From contig JACSVZ010000002.1 of assembly GCA_014706295.1 (NCBI GenBank), positions 20,630,494 through 20,694,493 on the forward strand: a stretch of 64,000 nucleotides of DNA, given 5' to 3'. Within the stretch, counting starts at the first letter, position 1, and every line of letters starts with the position of its first letter. Positions 24,601 to 38,330 of the stretch are shown one piece after another. Both the position numbers and the translations under genes were made by a program. The DNA comes from Lycocorax pyrrhopterus obiensis (Eukaryota; Chordata; Aves; Passeriformes; Paradisaeidae). The notes below the pieces were generated by a model. The model did not search any database. It saw only the letters and a list, made by a program, of their open reading frames with translations, and was not told the DNA's origin.

Positions 24601-27600
24601 GCTATGTGACTGACAATGACATTGCAGCTGTGAGGATTTCGTTGCCATGACAGTATGATAAAGCAGTATGTGAGCATTCACACCTACTTCTTTTGAATTA
24701 GGAATCAAGTGGTTGTAACCCCAAGGAGCTTAACTGCATACAAAGCTTAAATCCTGTTAGTCAGATGTATTATAATGGAGATGTAGATCTCCTAATCTGA
24801 AAGTCACAGAAATGGTCTACTGATCTTAATTTACAGGACAGGATTTGTGTGTCCTGGCCCTCTACCAAGGTTAAGCCATTCAGATTTCTATAGAAGCTAG
24901 TGGAAGAATAGCCACTGATCTCAACAGGAGTGCGATGGGACATAGACATTCATGTATTCTGTTCCGTGTAATTCTGGATTTACCAGGAAAAGAGTGAGCT
25001 GTAGCCTCCCCATTAGTACTGTCTGGGAGAGAACCCGTGCTTGTTGAGCATTAGCTGTTGCACAGTGCACACTTCCTCCCAGCTTTGCAGGGTGCCCAGC
25101 ACTGCTCTCTGCGGAACGCTCCAGAGCACCTGGAAATCTCCAGTAGTACACCACTATTGCATTACACTGATTGGAACTCAGCAGAGTTGTAGAAACTCCC
25201 TTCACATATCTACGAAAGTATCTTTAATTTCTGAAATTAATCCAGCCCCAGTGAGACATCCCATTAAAAAAAGGCAGTGCAGATCATCCCTCACAGCTGC
25301 TTGGACATCCCTAGCTTGAAATGCTGCCATCACTGAACAACTTTGATTTTCATATATAATCTCTTGGTGGTTTGTGCTCATACCCCTTTCATAAGATGGC
25401 ACTTCGCCTGCCTTTAAGTGGCTGTTCCAGATTTGGTAGAACAAATTGCAAATGACAAGCAAGAAAAGATTCAAATGGGTGTCCTGCTCCACACACCAAG
25501 CACCCTCCTGCACTCGGAAGAGAATCCTGACTCCTGGCTGTGTAGTCACATTTGCATGCCTTTTAATTTGTCATGTATGAAGCTGAATAGTATAATATAG
25601 ACCTTCAACTCATGAAGAAAAGAAACAAATTTCATTACTGAAGACAGCAAATTACATTTTATTCTGTAAATTAAGTCTGGGAAGACTATTAAGACTGAGA
25701 CTCATTCAGTGACAAAACAGAGACAGTATTGTGGATCTTGCAAATGACAATTGCTGCCAACTGAAAGCAAGTATTTAACATTACTTCTGTTTTCATTCAA
25801 AGTGAGGTGATATTACTGAGAATAAAAAAATCGACTTCTTGCCAGAAGAAGTCTTTTACAGTGATCATCTCTGACCATGGCTCAATTCATTTAACCTTCC
25901 AATCTCTACATTATATCCAGGCAACTCTTAACAAAAGAGTTATGTCTCTAGACAAAAAAAAAAAAAAAAAAAAAAAAAAAAGAAACAATTCCACTAGAGG
26001 TTCTTAAATAGAAAATGTATTTTAGAATTCACGAGATATAAACACTTTTGAACATTTTCATACATTTGAGAAACGTTTATTTAAATAATTTGAAGATCTA
26101 TTTCTTTCGTTAGTTCTCTATTCTAACTACAATAATACAATGCTTGAAAAGCTGTTGGAAATGTAGAGAACAATGCCCATACACTAAATATGCTGGTATT
26201 GAATCTTTAAAAAGATGATCATATCTCAGGGTTACCAGAAAGAAAGCAGAGGCACAAACTAACTCTGCTTAAATTGAAAGAGTAGCTGAAATAGCATACA
26301 CGTATGTTCAGCTCCATTTGATCCATAGGCAGTGTCCACTGTTGTCTATTATAAATGTCACTATGTTCATACTTGCCACAGAAGTTTTTTGGTTTTTTAA
26401 AATCAATGCACATAAGTACTTACTGGTGGTAGAAATGTGTCACTGTTATGTGCAACTTGAATTGGAAAAAAGAAAAAAAGAGGGCATGGTATTTCCATTT
26501 CTCAACCCTTTTAAATTGAAAGATTGTCTTAAGAGCCATATTAGACAGTGTTGCCATCATATTTTTATTTTGCCATAAAACCAAACATAAGCTACTTTTT
26601 AGATTATTATTTTCCCACAATTTCTTTGCTGTGTGAAAATAAATCTATGGTCTTGGTGATTTCTCAGTTGTCTCAGGGCCCTGCTATTTAACAGGTCAGC
26701 AGTAGTCCGCAGCAGGAAGAACACTTCATTGTGATATTCCTAAATTGGTGCAATGGCTGCAGTCTTTAGGAATAACTTTATTCTCTCAAAAATTGCAGGA
26801 TGAAGATAATATATTCTATACTAATATTTTTTATGAATGCTCTTGCCTCCTGGAAATGTCTATTATGTGTGAATGGGTCTGTGTTGTTTGTTTACTTGTT
26901 TGTTTGTTTCCACCTATATAGTTACTCAAAAACTAATTACACCCTTGCCTACTGAATAGGAAGTCAATGGACTTTTGTGGTTTCAGATACCTGAGTCCCT
27001 TGAGTTTATGGCAAGTTTGTAGTCAACTTCCTTGATCATTAGCTCCAACTCTTAGCTGCAAATATTTGTGGGAAAGATACAGTGACTTCACCTTCTGTCT
27101 GAAGTGAGCATTATACTTAAGAATATCTTTCTGAAGACATTCAATGTTTAAACATGCTTCTCTTTTAGTCCTGCTTCCTTCTGATCTGTGCAGGATGCTG
27201 ACAGAGAGGGAACAATCATGAACTCTCTTGTAAATTGTGTCAGGTTGTTCTCTTTTCACTCCCCTGACTCGTTTGAACACTTGCTACAGTCCTTTGAGCT
27301 GTTAAACAGCACTAAATTGGAGGTAACTCAATCACCTTCCTATGGTCTGTAAAGTATCCAGGGTTAGACTATGCAGAAGGCAGAAAGCCAGCAGAGGACA
27401 ACAGAACTAACACTGTGTGTTAGGTGAAGAGTGAGTGGCTTTAGCCACATGCCAAGTGTAGTATGTAGGAAATATGTTTAGGGAACTGAAAAGGACACTG
27501 TGTTTCTGAGTCAGTAACTCCTGGATGGCTGCTGTGCTTGTGACTGGAACAAACTTGCTATTTAGCCTTTGGTACTGAGAAGACACATGAGATGTGCTTC

Positions 27601-28378
27601 ACTGATGAGAGGTACCATTTATATATCTGCTCGTGGTTTTCAGTTCTGGGCACACTATGTGCCTGCAATTTGCATGGTTCTACATGTTGAAAGAATTAAC
27701 ACCTCCCTTCAATGTTTTAATGTAGTTTGATTCTGAGATGTCAAGAACTTCTTGGAAGAAATAGCACCTTGGACTGATCTGATTCCATCTTGAGAGCACA
27801 AATGTTTCAAGGAGCAGAAGTAAATCTATTTAGGGTTTTGGGTGCCCTCCATAAATAGTTCTGGCAGCTCATTCAGTCCAGTCTCTCATCTTTCTGATGT
27901 CATCTTCTCCAGCATAGCCTGTATCTTCTAATTCGTTCTGCGCTGTGAAATCTCATTACACAGAATAAAATATGTATGAAAGAGAAATAGGAGGTATGTA
28001 GTTGAGCCAGCATACTGAAAATCTGAGCCCTCTCCTTCCTTACTGCAGTCTTTTGTGACAATTGTGGAAAGAATGTCAGACCAACAATTCTGAGGAATAG
28101 CGAAACTGTTGGTCACCAACACTGGTCTAAGTTTCCTGACTGAAACTGTTTGAGGGGAGTCTGCTCAGGGATGTGTTTCTTGTAAGAGCTTGCTGAGAAT
28201 TCAGTCACAAGCTCTTTTTCCCAAGGCATGTTGGGGTGGTCTTTTTGCTTTAAGATGATTCTGTGTACTTCACTTCAAAGGTGATGCTTAAACCTTCAAG
28301 GTGTCTTGTGCTAGTGCTAAGATTTCTACCTTTCAAAGGGCTTTAACCTTTCCGTGATTCAGTTATACCCCCATCCTA
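21618..28378. other. Intergenic, no gene recognised
   Basis: Mostly AT-rich. Contains a pure A run (25954-25981) and a small CpG-rich patch at about 23480-23540 (separate finding). Open frames are short, mutually overlapping on both strands and without recognisable motifs. Confidence 0.6.
25954..25981. repeat. Poly(A) homopolymer, 28 bp
   Basis: Uninterrupted run of 28 A. No recognisable retroposed sequence sits immediately upstream, so it may be a simple repeat rather than the tail of a processed copy. Confidence 0.95.
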
Positions 28379-28893
28379 GGTTACAATATAAAATGTAACC
28401 AATAGTCTGTATTCTGTTATCATCCTCACAAGCTGTTAGAGCAGGTGGGGCAGTGTTCGTTATCTCCTACCATGACTCATCCCTGACAACTCCCTCTGGG
28501 GCTATCTCTGTTTAATGGGCAATCAAGGACCCACCGCATGACTCATGGAATTACATCAGCCCATTGTGGGATGCTCTGCCCAGGGGGAGGAGCCAAGCAT
28601 TCCCACCTGGATATAATCTGGGGTTTGGAACAGCACAAGTAGCCCTTACCTGCTGGATTCCCAGAGGACAAGAGCTATCACTGGACCCTCAGGTGAAGAC
28701 AAGACCCTTCTACAGGATCACTGCTTCAACAAGACCACTTCATCTGGACTGCTACCATCACCCTAACTAACAGGGTGTCAGGTTGTATCCTGACTCTGTC
28801 AGTGTTCTTGTACTGTTGCATTTATTTTAATTTTCCTATTAAATTATAATTCTAACTTGCAATCTACCACTGGTTTGTTTTCAAACTAGTACA
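28379..28893 (+). mobile_element. Avian ERVL-type LTR, plus orientation
   Basis: About 515 bp with LTR organisation: start near GGTTACAATATAAAATG (ancestral TG changed), a TATA-like GATATAAT at 28610-28617, poly(A) signal ATTAAA at 28838-28843, and end CAAACTAGTACA. I recognise the sequence as a common avian class III (ERVL-like) LTR. No clear target duplication is visible at these boundaries and no internal retroviral sequence is recognisable on either side, so it is either a solo LTR with eroded ends or a fragment. The open frame 28564-28770 inside it is not a gene. Confidence 0.75.
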
Positions 28894-31800
28894 GCTGCCA
28901 TTTTGGGCCCATAGCATCCCTCTGGTAATGATCTTTCTTCATCGTGTATTTCTTATTTCCCTGAGATTGATATACCTAAAAATATCCACAGTCAAATTAG
29001 AATTACCTAGTATTTCTTCTGGTTGAGAAAGGTTATTACCCTGGATTTGGTGATTGTAAGCATGGAGGTTTTTTGATCAAGTCATGCTTAGTTTCAAAGC
29101 TGTGAGATATGCAACAAACCTTAAATTGGAGGAAGGGGTTAAATTACTTCATTATTTACTAGAACCTCTGAGACTGTAACAGGTGCATATTGAATGAGAT
29201 AATTAGACATGTTTAATTAGACTGCAGACAAGCTATTATTTCACTATGTCTCTCTGAGAAACCACAGGTAGAGAATTACTGGTCTCATGATGATGGCTAC
29301 TGCCCTGAGCACTAACCAGTGCCATCCTGTACAGCTCCTCTTCTGTGAGAAACTGAGAAATAATTACTGTGGAACTACCCTGAGCTCTAAATAGCTGTTA
29401 TTCTTTAGGTACACTACTTACCGAGAGGTTTCATCTGCAAATAATACCTCTTGAGACTGTGCACAGGCAGGATGTGATAATTTACAAAAGCCCTTAAGAG
29501 ATTGCATTTCGAAATGTCACAGCTGGGTAGGTTTGCAGTTCACAGTAGGTTTGGAGATACAGATCCTGGGGCCAGATCCTTTGCTGCCATGCCTCAGTGG
29601 AATCATGCTGACTTAAACAATTTTGAAGGCTTGACTTTTAAAAGAGCTTTTCTGAGAATAGTTCAAAATTTGAATAGGTAGTACATGTGAAATGGTGATA
29701 TGTTTCTTTTTTTAATTTTTAATAATTTTAATTTATTTAACAAGATCCTTTAACAAAGCTAGAAACAGTGAGATTTTTTTAAACCAGTTTTAGACTAAAC
29801 ATTTTTCTAAATATTCCAAAAATGTGAAATGCAATTTTCTGTCAAAAATGCATTATTTTCCTAGGAAATTCTTGGCTAGTGCAATCTCCAAGTCCAGAGA
29901 CTGGGGATGCGGGTATAGGGAGGAGGGTGAAAGAAGGTGAATGAAAAGCCAGGTTGCCTCCCCAGCCGTGAGCAGCCAGCAGAGGCTCCCACACCGAGAC
30001 AGCCAAGGAAGAAGAGAATGGCCACAGGGGGCAAGGGACAGAAAGGAACTGTTATAACAGTGGTCATAAAATCTAGAGGAAAGATTTCCTGAGTCAGCTG
30101 CCTGGCAAACAAAAGGAGACAATACTGCTGGAGGACAAGGGGGTGAAAGATTAATTAATCCCCAATTTGAGAAGAACAGTCTCATTCAATGAGATTTCAT
30201 GTATTAATTTTACCTCATTCTGTCACTGACAGAGTAATCTTTTGTTCTGAATTAGCTGTTTCTTTCCAATAAAAAGCAATGTGATGGAAACAACTTCTGT
30301 CTTGTCATGGCATCTATTTGCTTTCCTGGTGCATTTGACTTGGAATTTGGAGAACAGTGGCAGGAACTTGAATGGGGAACCAATAACTCTTTTTCCTGCA
30401 TTTTTACTGCAGATCCCCAAAGGAGTGTTTGGCTTGTTCTGTGCATCAGGAGATTAACCCTGATTCACCTTAGCTCTGTACTGAGAAAATTCTCTAGGGT
30501 CCATCTGAAACACCTGCACAGCCATTCCCCTGAAGCCTTTCAATATCTCTGAAGTAGAGTTGCATTAGAATTCAGCTATTTGAGTTTCACCTCTGTCAAG
30601 GCTTTGGCTTCAGACTCTGGTAGCTTCCAATCCCTTTCTGATGCAGGGGCGAATCTTCGACAGAAACCAACCACTGCCATGGATCAGGACTCTAGCAGTG
30701 GTTCATGCTTTCAGTCTGGGAGTGTAGATAGAGTTAAAATAATCCCTGTTCTAACAGTTCACCCATCTCATTTTTTACCACTATGCCCTCTGGTAAGGAG
30801 GATTGACTGAAAGAGCCATGTTTTGCTCTCAGAAGCTTAGAAAGAGGCTTAATGTTGTGACAGACAAGAAACTGGCTGAGAAAACAAAGGATGAAGTGAC
30901 AGCAAGAACTGTTTAGAAAGTAGAAACATGGGATTTAACAACAATGCACAGTAAAAACAAGCTAGTTCCAAAGTATAAATGCTGATCTTGCATGTCTGAG
31001 GTAAACAGAGAAGGTTTCCATGTTTCCCAGATTTTTTTTTTCTGACACTTAAAGTGGACCAGCTGGTCATTTGGTGGGAATTCATGTAGTGCCAAGAAAG
31101 TGAAGTTGCTGGTTTACAGCAAATGATATGTGGCCCTTTGTGCCTATAACCCACATCACGTGTATTTCTCTTTGCTATATTGCTTTAAGTTTTCTTAACT
31201 GCATCTCTCTAGATCATTCTTTGGAAAGCTGAAAGAAATCAGTGACTCTCTCATTTCATTGTACTTGGCCTTACTTGGTTTAAGGCTAGAGCAAATACAA
31301 TTTTTCCTCTCTTTATATGTGAGTCCCTTCTGATACTGAGAACATTATATTGTCTTCACAAAGGATTGATGCTGTTTATTGGACATAAAACTAAAGGGGA
31401 CATTAGAAATAATTATAATAATACAGTATCCGCAGACAAATGGCTTGTCTGACACAAAACAACAAAATGAGTTATGGCTGTAAGTGTCAATGCTTTTAAA
31501 ATGCTTTAATTGCACAGTATCTATTTCAGATTCTTGAAATGCAGAGGTAATTTGGGCTAAAAGAAGATATGATTCACAGTCAATATGTAAGCTGTGACTT
31601 GACAAGGGGCTTAATAGCTGCCTGAGGCAGATCAGAATGTGTGATAATGAGAATCTAGCAGAAAAACACTTTGTGGAACTGAACTTCAGAGTTTCCCAGG
31701 GTAAATGGTGTCAGTGACTAGCTGGTCATGCTCCTTCTACAAGGCAAAAAGGCAGAAGTGGTCAGTCTTGACAGCAGTGACTGCTGGAACTTTGGAGTTA

Positions 31801-32544
31801 CTTACAAAGTACTCATTTTTGAAGTAAATACATGCATTCATTCATATTTTATATATGTACATCCATATATAAAACCTTTTTTTTTTGAATGCAGTTTGGT
31901 GAAATGCATTTTAGCATGGCAGAGAAGTGGGATCATGATAAAGCCTTCAATTTACTGTGCTCTGTTGTCTACTCATGTGCCTTACCAAGTCCTTTCTGGG
32001 AAGCTGTAAAAAGAAAATTATTTGCTGGCTTAGGTTTGGACTTAACTCTGTTCCCTTCATTGCTACTGTACTCTTCTCTGCAGGGGATCATTTTACATTT
32101 TCTTAATTGCAGAGAGAGATCGTGGTGTTGGGAGTGGTTGTAGTGAGAAATGGGTTTTAATGAAGTGCAGTCCACTTACTGCACTGGAACTTTAGCATTT
32201 GCAAGCTGAATGATAGCATCCTGTCACATTGATGTTGATGACTTTGTCACCAAGGGGACAGATTTATTTGCTCCCATGCATTTTATACTAAGATTGTAAA
32301 GAGGTTTTGTCATGTTGCTTTATATCTACCTGTATTTTTCTGTTTGAGAATATTGCTACTTGGAAATAAAATAGAAGGGAAATTATTGGCTGGACATTAA
32401 GGTGAGATTCCTTTCAAGTAACTTTAGACTTTTATGCTACAGATGTTTGCAGTAAGGGCGGGTGCACAAGCATCCCATTAGAATCAGGGGAGAGAAATGG
32501 GTGTTTCATTTAACCTTTTGTACACAACTAATTTTAATTGAGAT
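28894..32544. other. Intergenic, no gene recognised
   Basis: AT-rich DNA between two LTRs. Paired open frames on both strands around 29850-31150 show no homology I recognise. No confident repeat apart from short homopolymer runs. Confidence 0.55.
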
Positions 32545-32921
32545 GAATCCTGTGAGTAACCGAGACACGGACCCAGACCGACAGGGAATCTGAATCGTTT
32601 ATTCAAAAGAAACGAGCTGGTTTTATACACTTTTCAAGGCACAGTATTTCCTTACATGGCAATTCTCACTACCTGACCTATCCCATGTTGCCATGTCAGT
32701 ACCACGCTTTCTAAGCGCCCTTCTATGGGGTGATCACGCGCTGTTCACCCGTCTGTCAGCTCCCGGCAGGCTCCTCTCCGAAGGGATCTGCCCTGTGACA
32801 CCTCCTCCCCCCAGGGTCTGGTGGAGACGAGCCTCTCTGTGCCACCGTGTGCCCCTTTGTGCTGCCATGTGCTTCTGCAGGCTCGCAGCTCAATTCTTTC
32901 TTATTTCTCTCCACAGAATCC
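32545..32921 (-). mobile_element. Solo LTR (class II-like ERV) with 6-bp target duplication
   Basis: The 365-bp LTR occupies 32551-32915 and is flanked by identical GAATCC at 32545-32550 and 32916-32921. On the minus strand it starts TGTGGAGAG and ends GTTACTCACA (canonical TG...CA, TGTG...CACA inverted ends). It carries a TATA box GTGTATAAAA (plus 32621-32630) and AATAAA (plus 32598-32603) in U3-R-U5 order. No internal sequence is attached, so this is a solo LTR left by recombination. Six-bp duplications are usual for alpha/betaretrovirus-like (ERVK-class) elements. Confidence 0.9.
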
Positions 32922-35900
32922 CACTCCAGCCTCTTTGGCTATAAATACCATACTGTACCTGGCTCTGCAAACAGTATTCCTAGAGGCACACTGATAAAGG
33001 ACTCCACACTGCTCATAGGCTGCCCCATCAGGAGGAGACTGGTTGTATCCCTGCTGCATAACAGCTTCCATTTGAGAAACCGTCCAAAACAGATCACTCT
33101 CCAAAACTGATCACTTTCCAGGGCTTGTAAGTTGCACTTGGAGCAAATGAAGGAAAACATTGCAGATTATCTCTAAAGGAAAATAATCAATTCTATCTTT
33201 TTCAGTATCTTGTCTATGAGAAAGTTCTGCACCTCTTTGAGGCTTCCTAAGGAGTGACATGTATGTGACTGTACTTTCAGTTCATGCTTGTTCATGTCCT
33301 CTCTCCAATGGCTTTTCAATCCAGTTGCTAAATTCAGCCACATGAAAAAGAGACAATAATGTTTTAAAGACACTGTATTCCTAGTTTTATTCTAGAAAAT
33401 TTGTGCTTGAATGGAGAAGAAAAAGCCAGGTGAATGTTACCATAAAAGAAAGGTGGCACCATCAGCTGATCATGGACTTGCCCCTGGCTATACTGGGGTA
33501 CACATATCGCTTCCCTGCCAGCACCAACAGGCTCTGGACAAGCCACTGCACCCTGCTCTTTCCCTAGCTGATACCTAGGGGATGCAATAGAAAGCAAGAA
33601 TTTCAGGAATATAAGAGCAGAATCTCAGGTTGCTGAGAGAGAAAGGCAGTAAGAAGTTGCTGGGTTTGTGATGAAATGCTGAGTAGATAAAAATCTGTAG
33701 GAATCCAGGCTTAAACTGATTGTTCTGCACATGTCATTTCTAATCACTTGTAACATTGCAAATACTGTTCACTTCTAGAGGTCAAAGAAGGATCAGGAGA
33801 ATTTGAGGGAATAAAATGTACATACTCTTCAGAAACTGGAGCAAACAGCTGACTTGCCTTCACCTGCAGCATCATTTCCGGCAATCCCCGGGTTCCTGCT
33901 ATGAAATCCTCTTAGCATCCCTCTGAAACACAATTGTAAAGAAAATTGCACTCTGTCCGCACTTCTATTTAGCTATCAGAAAAGAGATAATCTCTGCTGC
34001 CTGAGTATTGTCCAAATGTTACACTTAATGAGTCTACTTAAACACCTTAATGAGAGAAAAAGGTACAGATATGCAGTTCCTCTGAGCAATTTATTACAGA
34101 ATAAGGGAAAGCTCAACAGTGGAAATTCTGGAAGACACACAACACAAATTCAGTGTGGAAGGGAATCAACATCCAGACTGAAACATTCATAAGAAAGGAA
34201 GAAAAACTGTTTCCCCTCACTAGTCAGGCTGGTTATAAACAACCCGAACAACTGCTTAAAATCAGCATGTGCCTGTCACTATTGTGTCTAATGACTTAGA
34301 CCTCCTCAGTCTTTCAGTTTGTCTTGGGTATTCAGAGCATCCTGTGGGCTTTGTGATGTTCTGTGTGTGTTCCCTGTGCTGCTCTGCTCAGTCCTGATTC
34401 TCTGGCCTGTCCTATTGACCAACTTCTTGGCCCTTCAGCTTGTGGCTCCATAGTTCAAGAGTTAGCATAAATAAGTTCATTTCATGCTGTATTGAACACT
34501 GTGCATAAAACACAAGACTTTTTTACACTTTAAGTGATAATGGTATGTTTCGTTATTTTGTTTTTGACCTTTGCTTCCTTGGAATTAAATGTTTTGTTTG
34601 CCCTTTCTAGACCTTTATTGTGTCCATCATTCTTTTTATCTGTGCATTTTCTTTCTGTCTTTATGGACTCTTCTACTTTTTAATGGGCCTGGGTGTTTGA
34701 CCTGTTTTCCACCTCAGAACGGATGCAGTAGTCTGTTCCCTAAAAGTGAATGTTCAAGATGTTATTGCCCTTTTGTGTGGAGCTCTAGAACACCCACCAT
34801 GGCTGCCATTCTGTCTGTGCCCTGCGTGTCTGTGCTCAGCAGTATGAAGTTTTCTCTTTGAGATCTCAAGGCAGTTCAAAAGCCAGTATCAAGCTGACAC
34901 AAATTTTAACAGAGTGGTGTTCTGCTCACATTCCCTTTTGAGAAATTCTTTTTCACTGGACAGACTGTGAATGAGTCCTTGTTTCCTAATAGATACATCA
35001 AATCCTGCTCTGCAAGCTCTTATAAAATGTTTTCCCCTAAGAATATAACAGTTCTGGCCAAAGTCTGATTGCTTAACACATCTTGCATGGTGTTTCAGAG
35101 GGCTGCAGGTGTACATTGATTTGAACTATGATTTTCAGTCTTTGGCCTGTAGAAATCCAGGAATTCCTTAATTTTCCTCTGTCCTTCATTGACTTAGGGT
35201 TTAGTTCCTCTCTATTCTGTAAAACGTTTTTCTGTTCCTTGTAACTCTTGCAATCAGATCTGGATCTTCTTTGCTAGTGCTAAATAACCTCTGCCTTTTC
35301 ACAGGTTAAGTCAGGACTGTTGGTTGGATATTTCCCCTTGATTATGACATCTGATCCCCATTACAATTTGTTCTGACACAGTGATTATAATAAGAGTATA
35401 TGGTGTATTTTGAGTTTAAAAAAGTTACAAATCTGCTATACATGGCTCAGAAATGTTTCCCCTCTGATCAATTTCTCTTGTAAAGCTAATACCTTTCAAG
35501 AGTACTTTCTTTCTCCTAGAAGTGATATGCCCCTTCATTATCTTTCATGCTGCCTGATTACCGGCTCAAACTTCAACACTTCCCTATGCAAACCTGATTA
35601 CATGAAAATCCAATGCCTGTCTCCTAGCAATATTTTAAAAAATACCCACTTCAGGGCCATCTTTCTTTCACGTTGTCTTCCCAGAAAACATAATGGTCAC
35701 TTGAACTTTTTCCCCTTGCCTGATACATTTCTGGAAAATGTCACATTTCTCACAGTTTTTACCTCATGCCTCTCCATGAAACACTGTACTCACTACTTCT
35801 TTCTATTTCTAAAACCACCTCTCTGTTTTTGAACCTACTTCTGCTTTTTATCTTGCTCCTTGCATCAAGGAGTATTCTTTGGTTTGGGAGCATTTTCAGA

Positions 35901-37560
35901 ATTCAGAATTACAGCTTTTAAGCACAGTGAGTCATTGCTACAACAAAAGGTAAAAAGAAAGACAGTGTGAAGAAATAGTACATTATGGAGGGAGATGAAT
36001 CTATGTAGCCCACTCTGAGCCTGCCTGCAGACAGCTGACAGGATTGCTCCAAGCCAGCACATTTCAGTCTCTGTCACGGCCCCTTGTCCTCACATGCAGT
36101 CTATAATCACCTGCCCTTGAGAAAAAATACTCATTTGGTCAGAGAGTCAGAAACATGTTAAAGAAATATTCTGGATACTGAAGAAAAGCTATACAGGCCT
36201 CTGTGCAAGAGAAGGTGTAGGTAATTATTTCAGCTATTGACAGAGTTATAGATAGTTTTAAAACATGAAACCTTTCTCAGCCGTTTGTAAAAATACTAGT
36301 TGGATAAAAAAAGAGAAAAGGATAAAATTGAGCTGTAAGGTGACTGTGAAGAGGATCTGTGCTTCTGGAAACTGATGCTTCTTAAATTATGGAGGGTGAA
36401 TATGTATGTGAAAGACACAGTTAAAGCCCACGAATCACATTAATTGAAGAAAAATTGCACTGCTACTCTAAAAGCTGCTCCCAAAATGTTCTGTTCTGCA
36501 TCTGCAGGATGAACCAGACTAGTGTGTTTTTAGCAGCAATAAATATCTCTTGGGATGGTTACTGAAAGCCTTGAGACAACAGAGATGAAAGAGACAAAGG
36601 GTTATGGTCCCAGGTAAGAGTCACAGCTATTTTGAAAGGTGAACCTCATTCAGCAACAGAGACAGGGACTTACCAAAAGCTCTGCAGGCATAACTAACAG
36701 CAGGAGGTGAAGCAATTTAATGATGTGAAAGGCAGCTTCTATAGGTGAAATGTGGAGGATAACAGGTCTGGGAGAAGGGGTGTTTCACTTCTTAAAATTA
36801 TTTATTTTTTCCAATAGCTGACAACAATAGCAGCAGCAGCTGGAAGTATCTGAGAGTGAGTGACAGGGAAGGAGCCAGGATGATCCGCAAATGACTGTAA
36901 ATAAGAAAAGTGACTTGAAAAGGCTCTGGGCCCCTAGTGGCTCTAAGAATAGTGAATTGGGACAACAAAAGCAAGAGTGCGCTTTGAAAGAAAACACGAA
37001 CGTGCTCTTTCTTCTGGCCGCATCTGAACCCTTTCTCAACTGATAGATCAATGCAGAAGCAAAGATGTGTTGTATCTTTCATGTGGCTGTGCTGTTCTAT
37101 AATAAAACCTGAACAAACAGGTTTTGTTTACCGGCCTTCTAGTGAAGCCACATTTTTCAATCAGGAATCTTCTCATGTACCATTCTCCAGCCTACTGAAG
37201 CAGAAGGTCAGATCTTTCCTTGACATTGACAAAGCAGCACCAATTTCCACTGGAGAGTGGAAATTGCAGCTCACTTCAGAGTGAACTTTGCATGGGAAAC
37301 AATATTTAGTTTTTGAGTATGAGGAATAAAAATTTTTCATCAACCACGGAGTTCAGTGAAAACCAGGTGCCACAATTCTGTGAAGCTGACAACTTTTGGT
37401 GGCGTCTGAATTTACAGACTTTGCAAAGGCCCTCAGGCCCTATCTCTCTACCACCACATAGTGCACCCCAACAGTGGGTCATAATGGTTCATGGGGTTTT
37501 AGTCTTTTAAGGATGAGCTATTCCAGCCTGAAAGCAAAGGCTCTCTTCTTCAATCTCTAA
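32922..37560. other. Intergenic, no gene recognised
   Basis: AT-rich, no repeat identified with confidence. The longest frame (35410-35832, 140 codons) begins with TTG, is rich in Phe, Leu and Ser, and shows no domain. A short AGC-triplet run lies at about 36829-36841. Confidence 0.55.
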
Positions 37561-37689
37561 AAGCCTTTCACAGCATCTACGCACTCTGGCGTGAGCACTC
37601 TTTTCACGGGCTGTGCGTGGATCTCTGCACCCCCCCATGCACTTCAATGAATTATAGAGAAAGAGTTTGTTGTATTATAGTCCTCACCA

Positions 37690-38330
37690 CAGCTCGCAGG
37701 AGAATCTCAGCTCCGGTGTTTGGAGCGCCTCCACCCTCTCCCTTCCCCCACTGACCTTGGTGCCGCCATGTTGGCCTCCTCATGTGACCTCACTTTTCCT
37801 TTCTCTCTGACTTGGAAGAAAGTTGGTGTCTGTCAAGTTGCAGCTGAGAAGTTTATCTCGTCCGGGCTCTGAACTGGGGAAATATTCGCCATGTCTCTTG
37901 TTGCCGGCTGGGTGGTGTTTTTTTCCCGGTTTGGCACAAGCCGCGCCGGCTGCGTGGAAGGGCCTGCTGGCCCACATGGGCTGCGCCAGCCCTAGAGGCT
38001 CGTGCTGCGTGGTCCCGGCTGCACGGCTGCTTGCGGCTCCGGGGTGGTTCTCCTGGTGGCCCAGCCCCAGCTGCCAAGCCAGGGGGCCCTGGCGGCCCGC
38101 TCCAGGAGGAGGCCCAGGAGCCCCCTGCCTCGCCACCCCTCAGCAGGGAAGCAGGAAAAGGAACTTCTCGCACTTCTTCCTTCCTTAAAATGTGTCATCA
38201 CAGAGGCATTACCAGCCCATCCAAGTGGTCTAGCAACCTGCCTGTCAACTATTGGCCCTGTGCCAGTCACAGAAGTTTTGAGCAGCTGTTTGTCCCTACA
38301 AACCAATAAACCACCACACTCTATTATCCT
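37690..38330. other. GC-rich block of unknown identity
   Basis: Markedly GC-rich (especially 37860-38140) inside AT-rich DNA, with scattered CpG. Overlapping frames on both strands reach about 120 codons but are Pro/Ala/Gly/Arg-rich, as composition alone would give. AATAAA occurs on the plus strand at 38305-38310. It could be a diverged LTR, a CpG island of an unannotated non-coding transcript, or a processed pseudogene fragment. I cannot choose between these. Confidence 0.4.

Noticed and set aside
25954..25981. Poly(A) run as the tail of a processed pseudogene
   Set aside because: No coding-like or retroposed sequence precedes it and no target duplication was noticed. Treated as a simple repeat.
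35410..35832. 140-codon plus-strand open frame
   Set aside because: Starts with TTG, has no Kozak context, promoter or recognisable domain, and lies in an ordinary AT-rich interval. A frame of this length is not surprising in 64 kb read in six frames.
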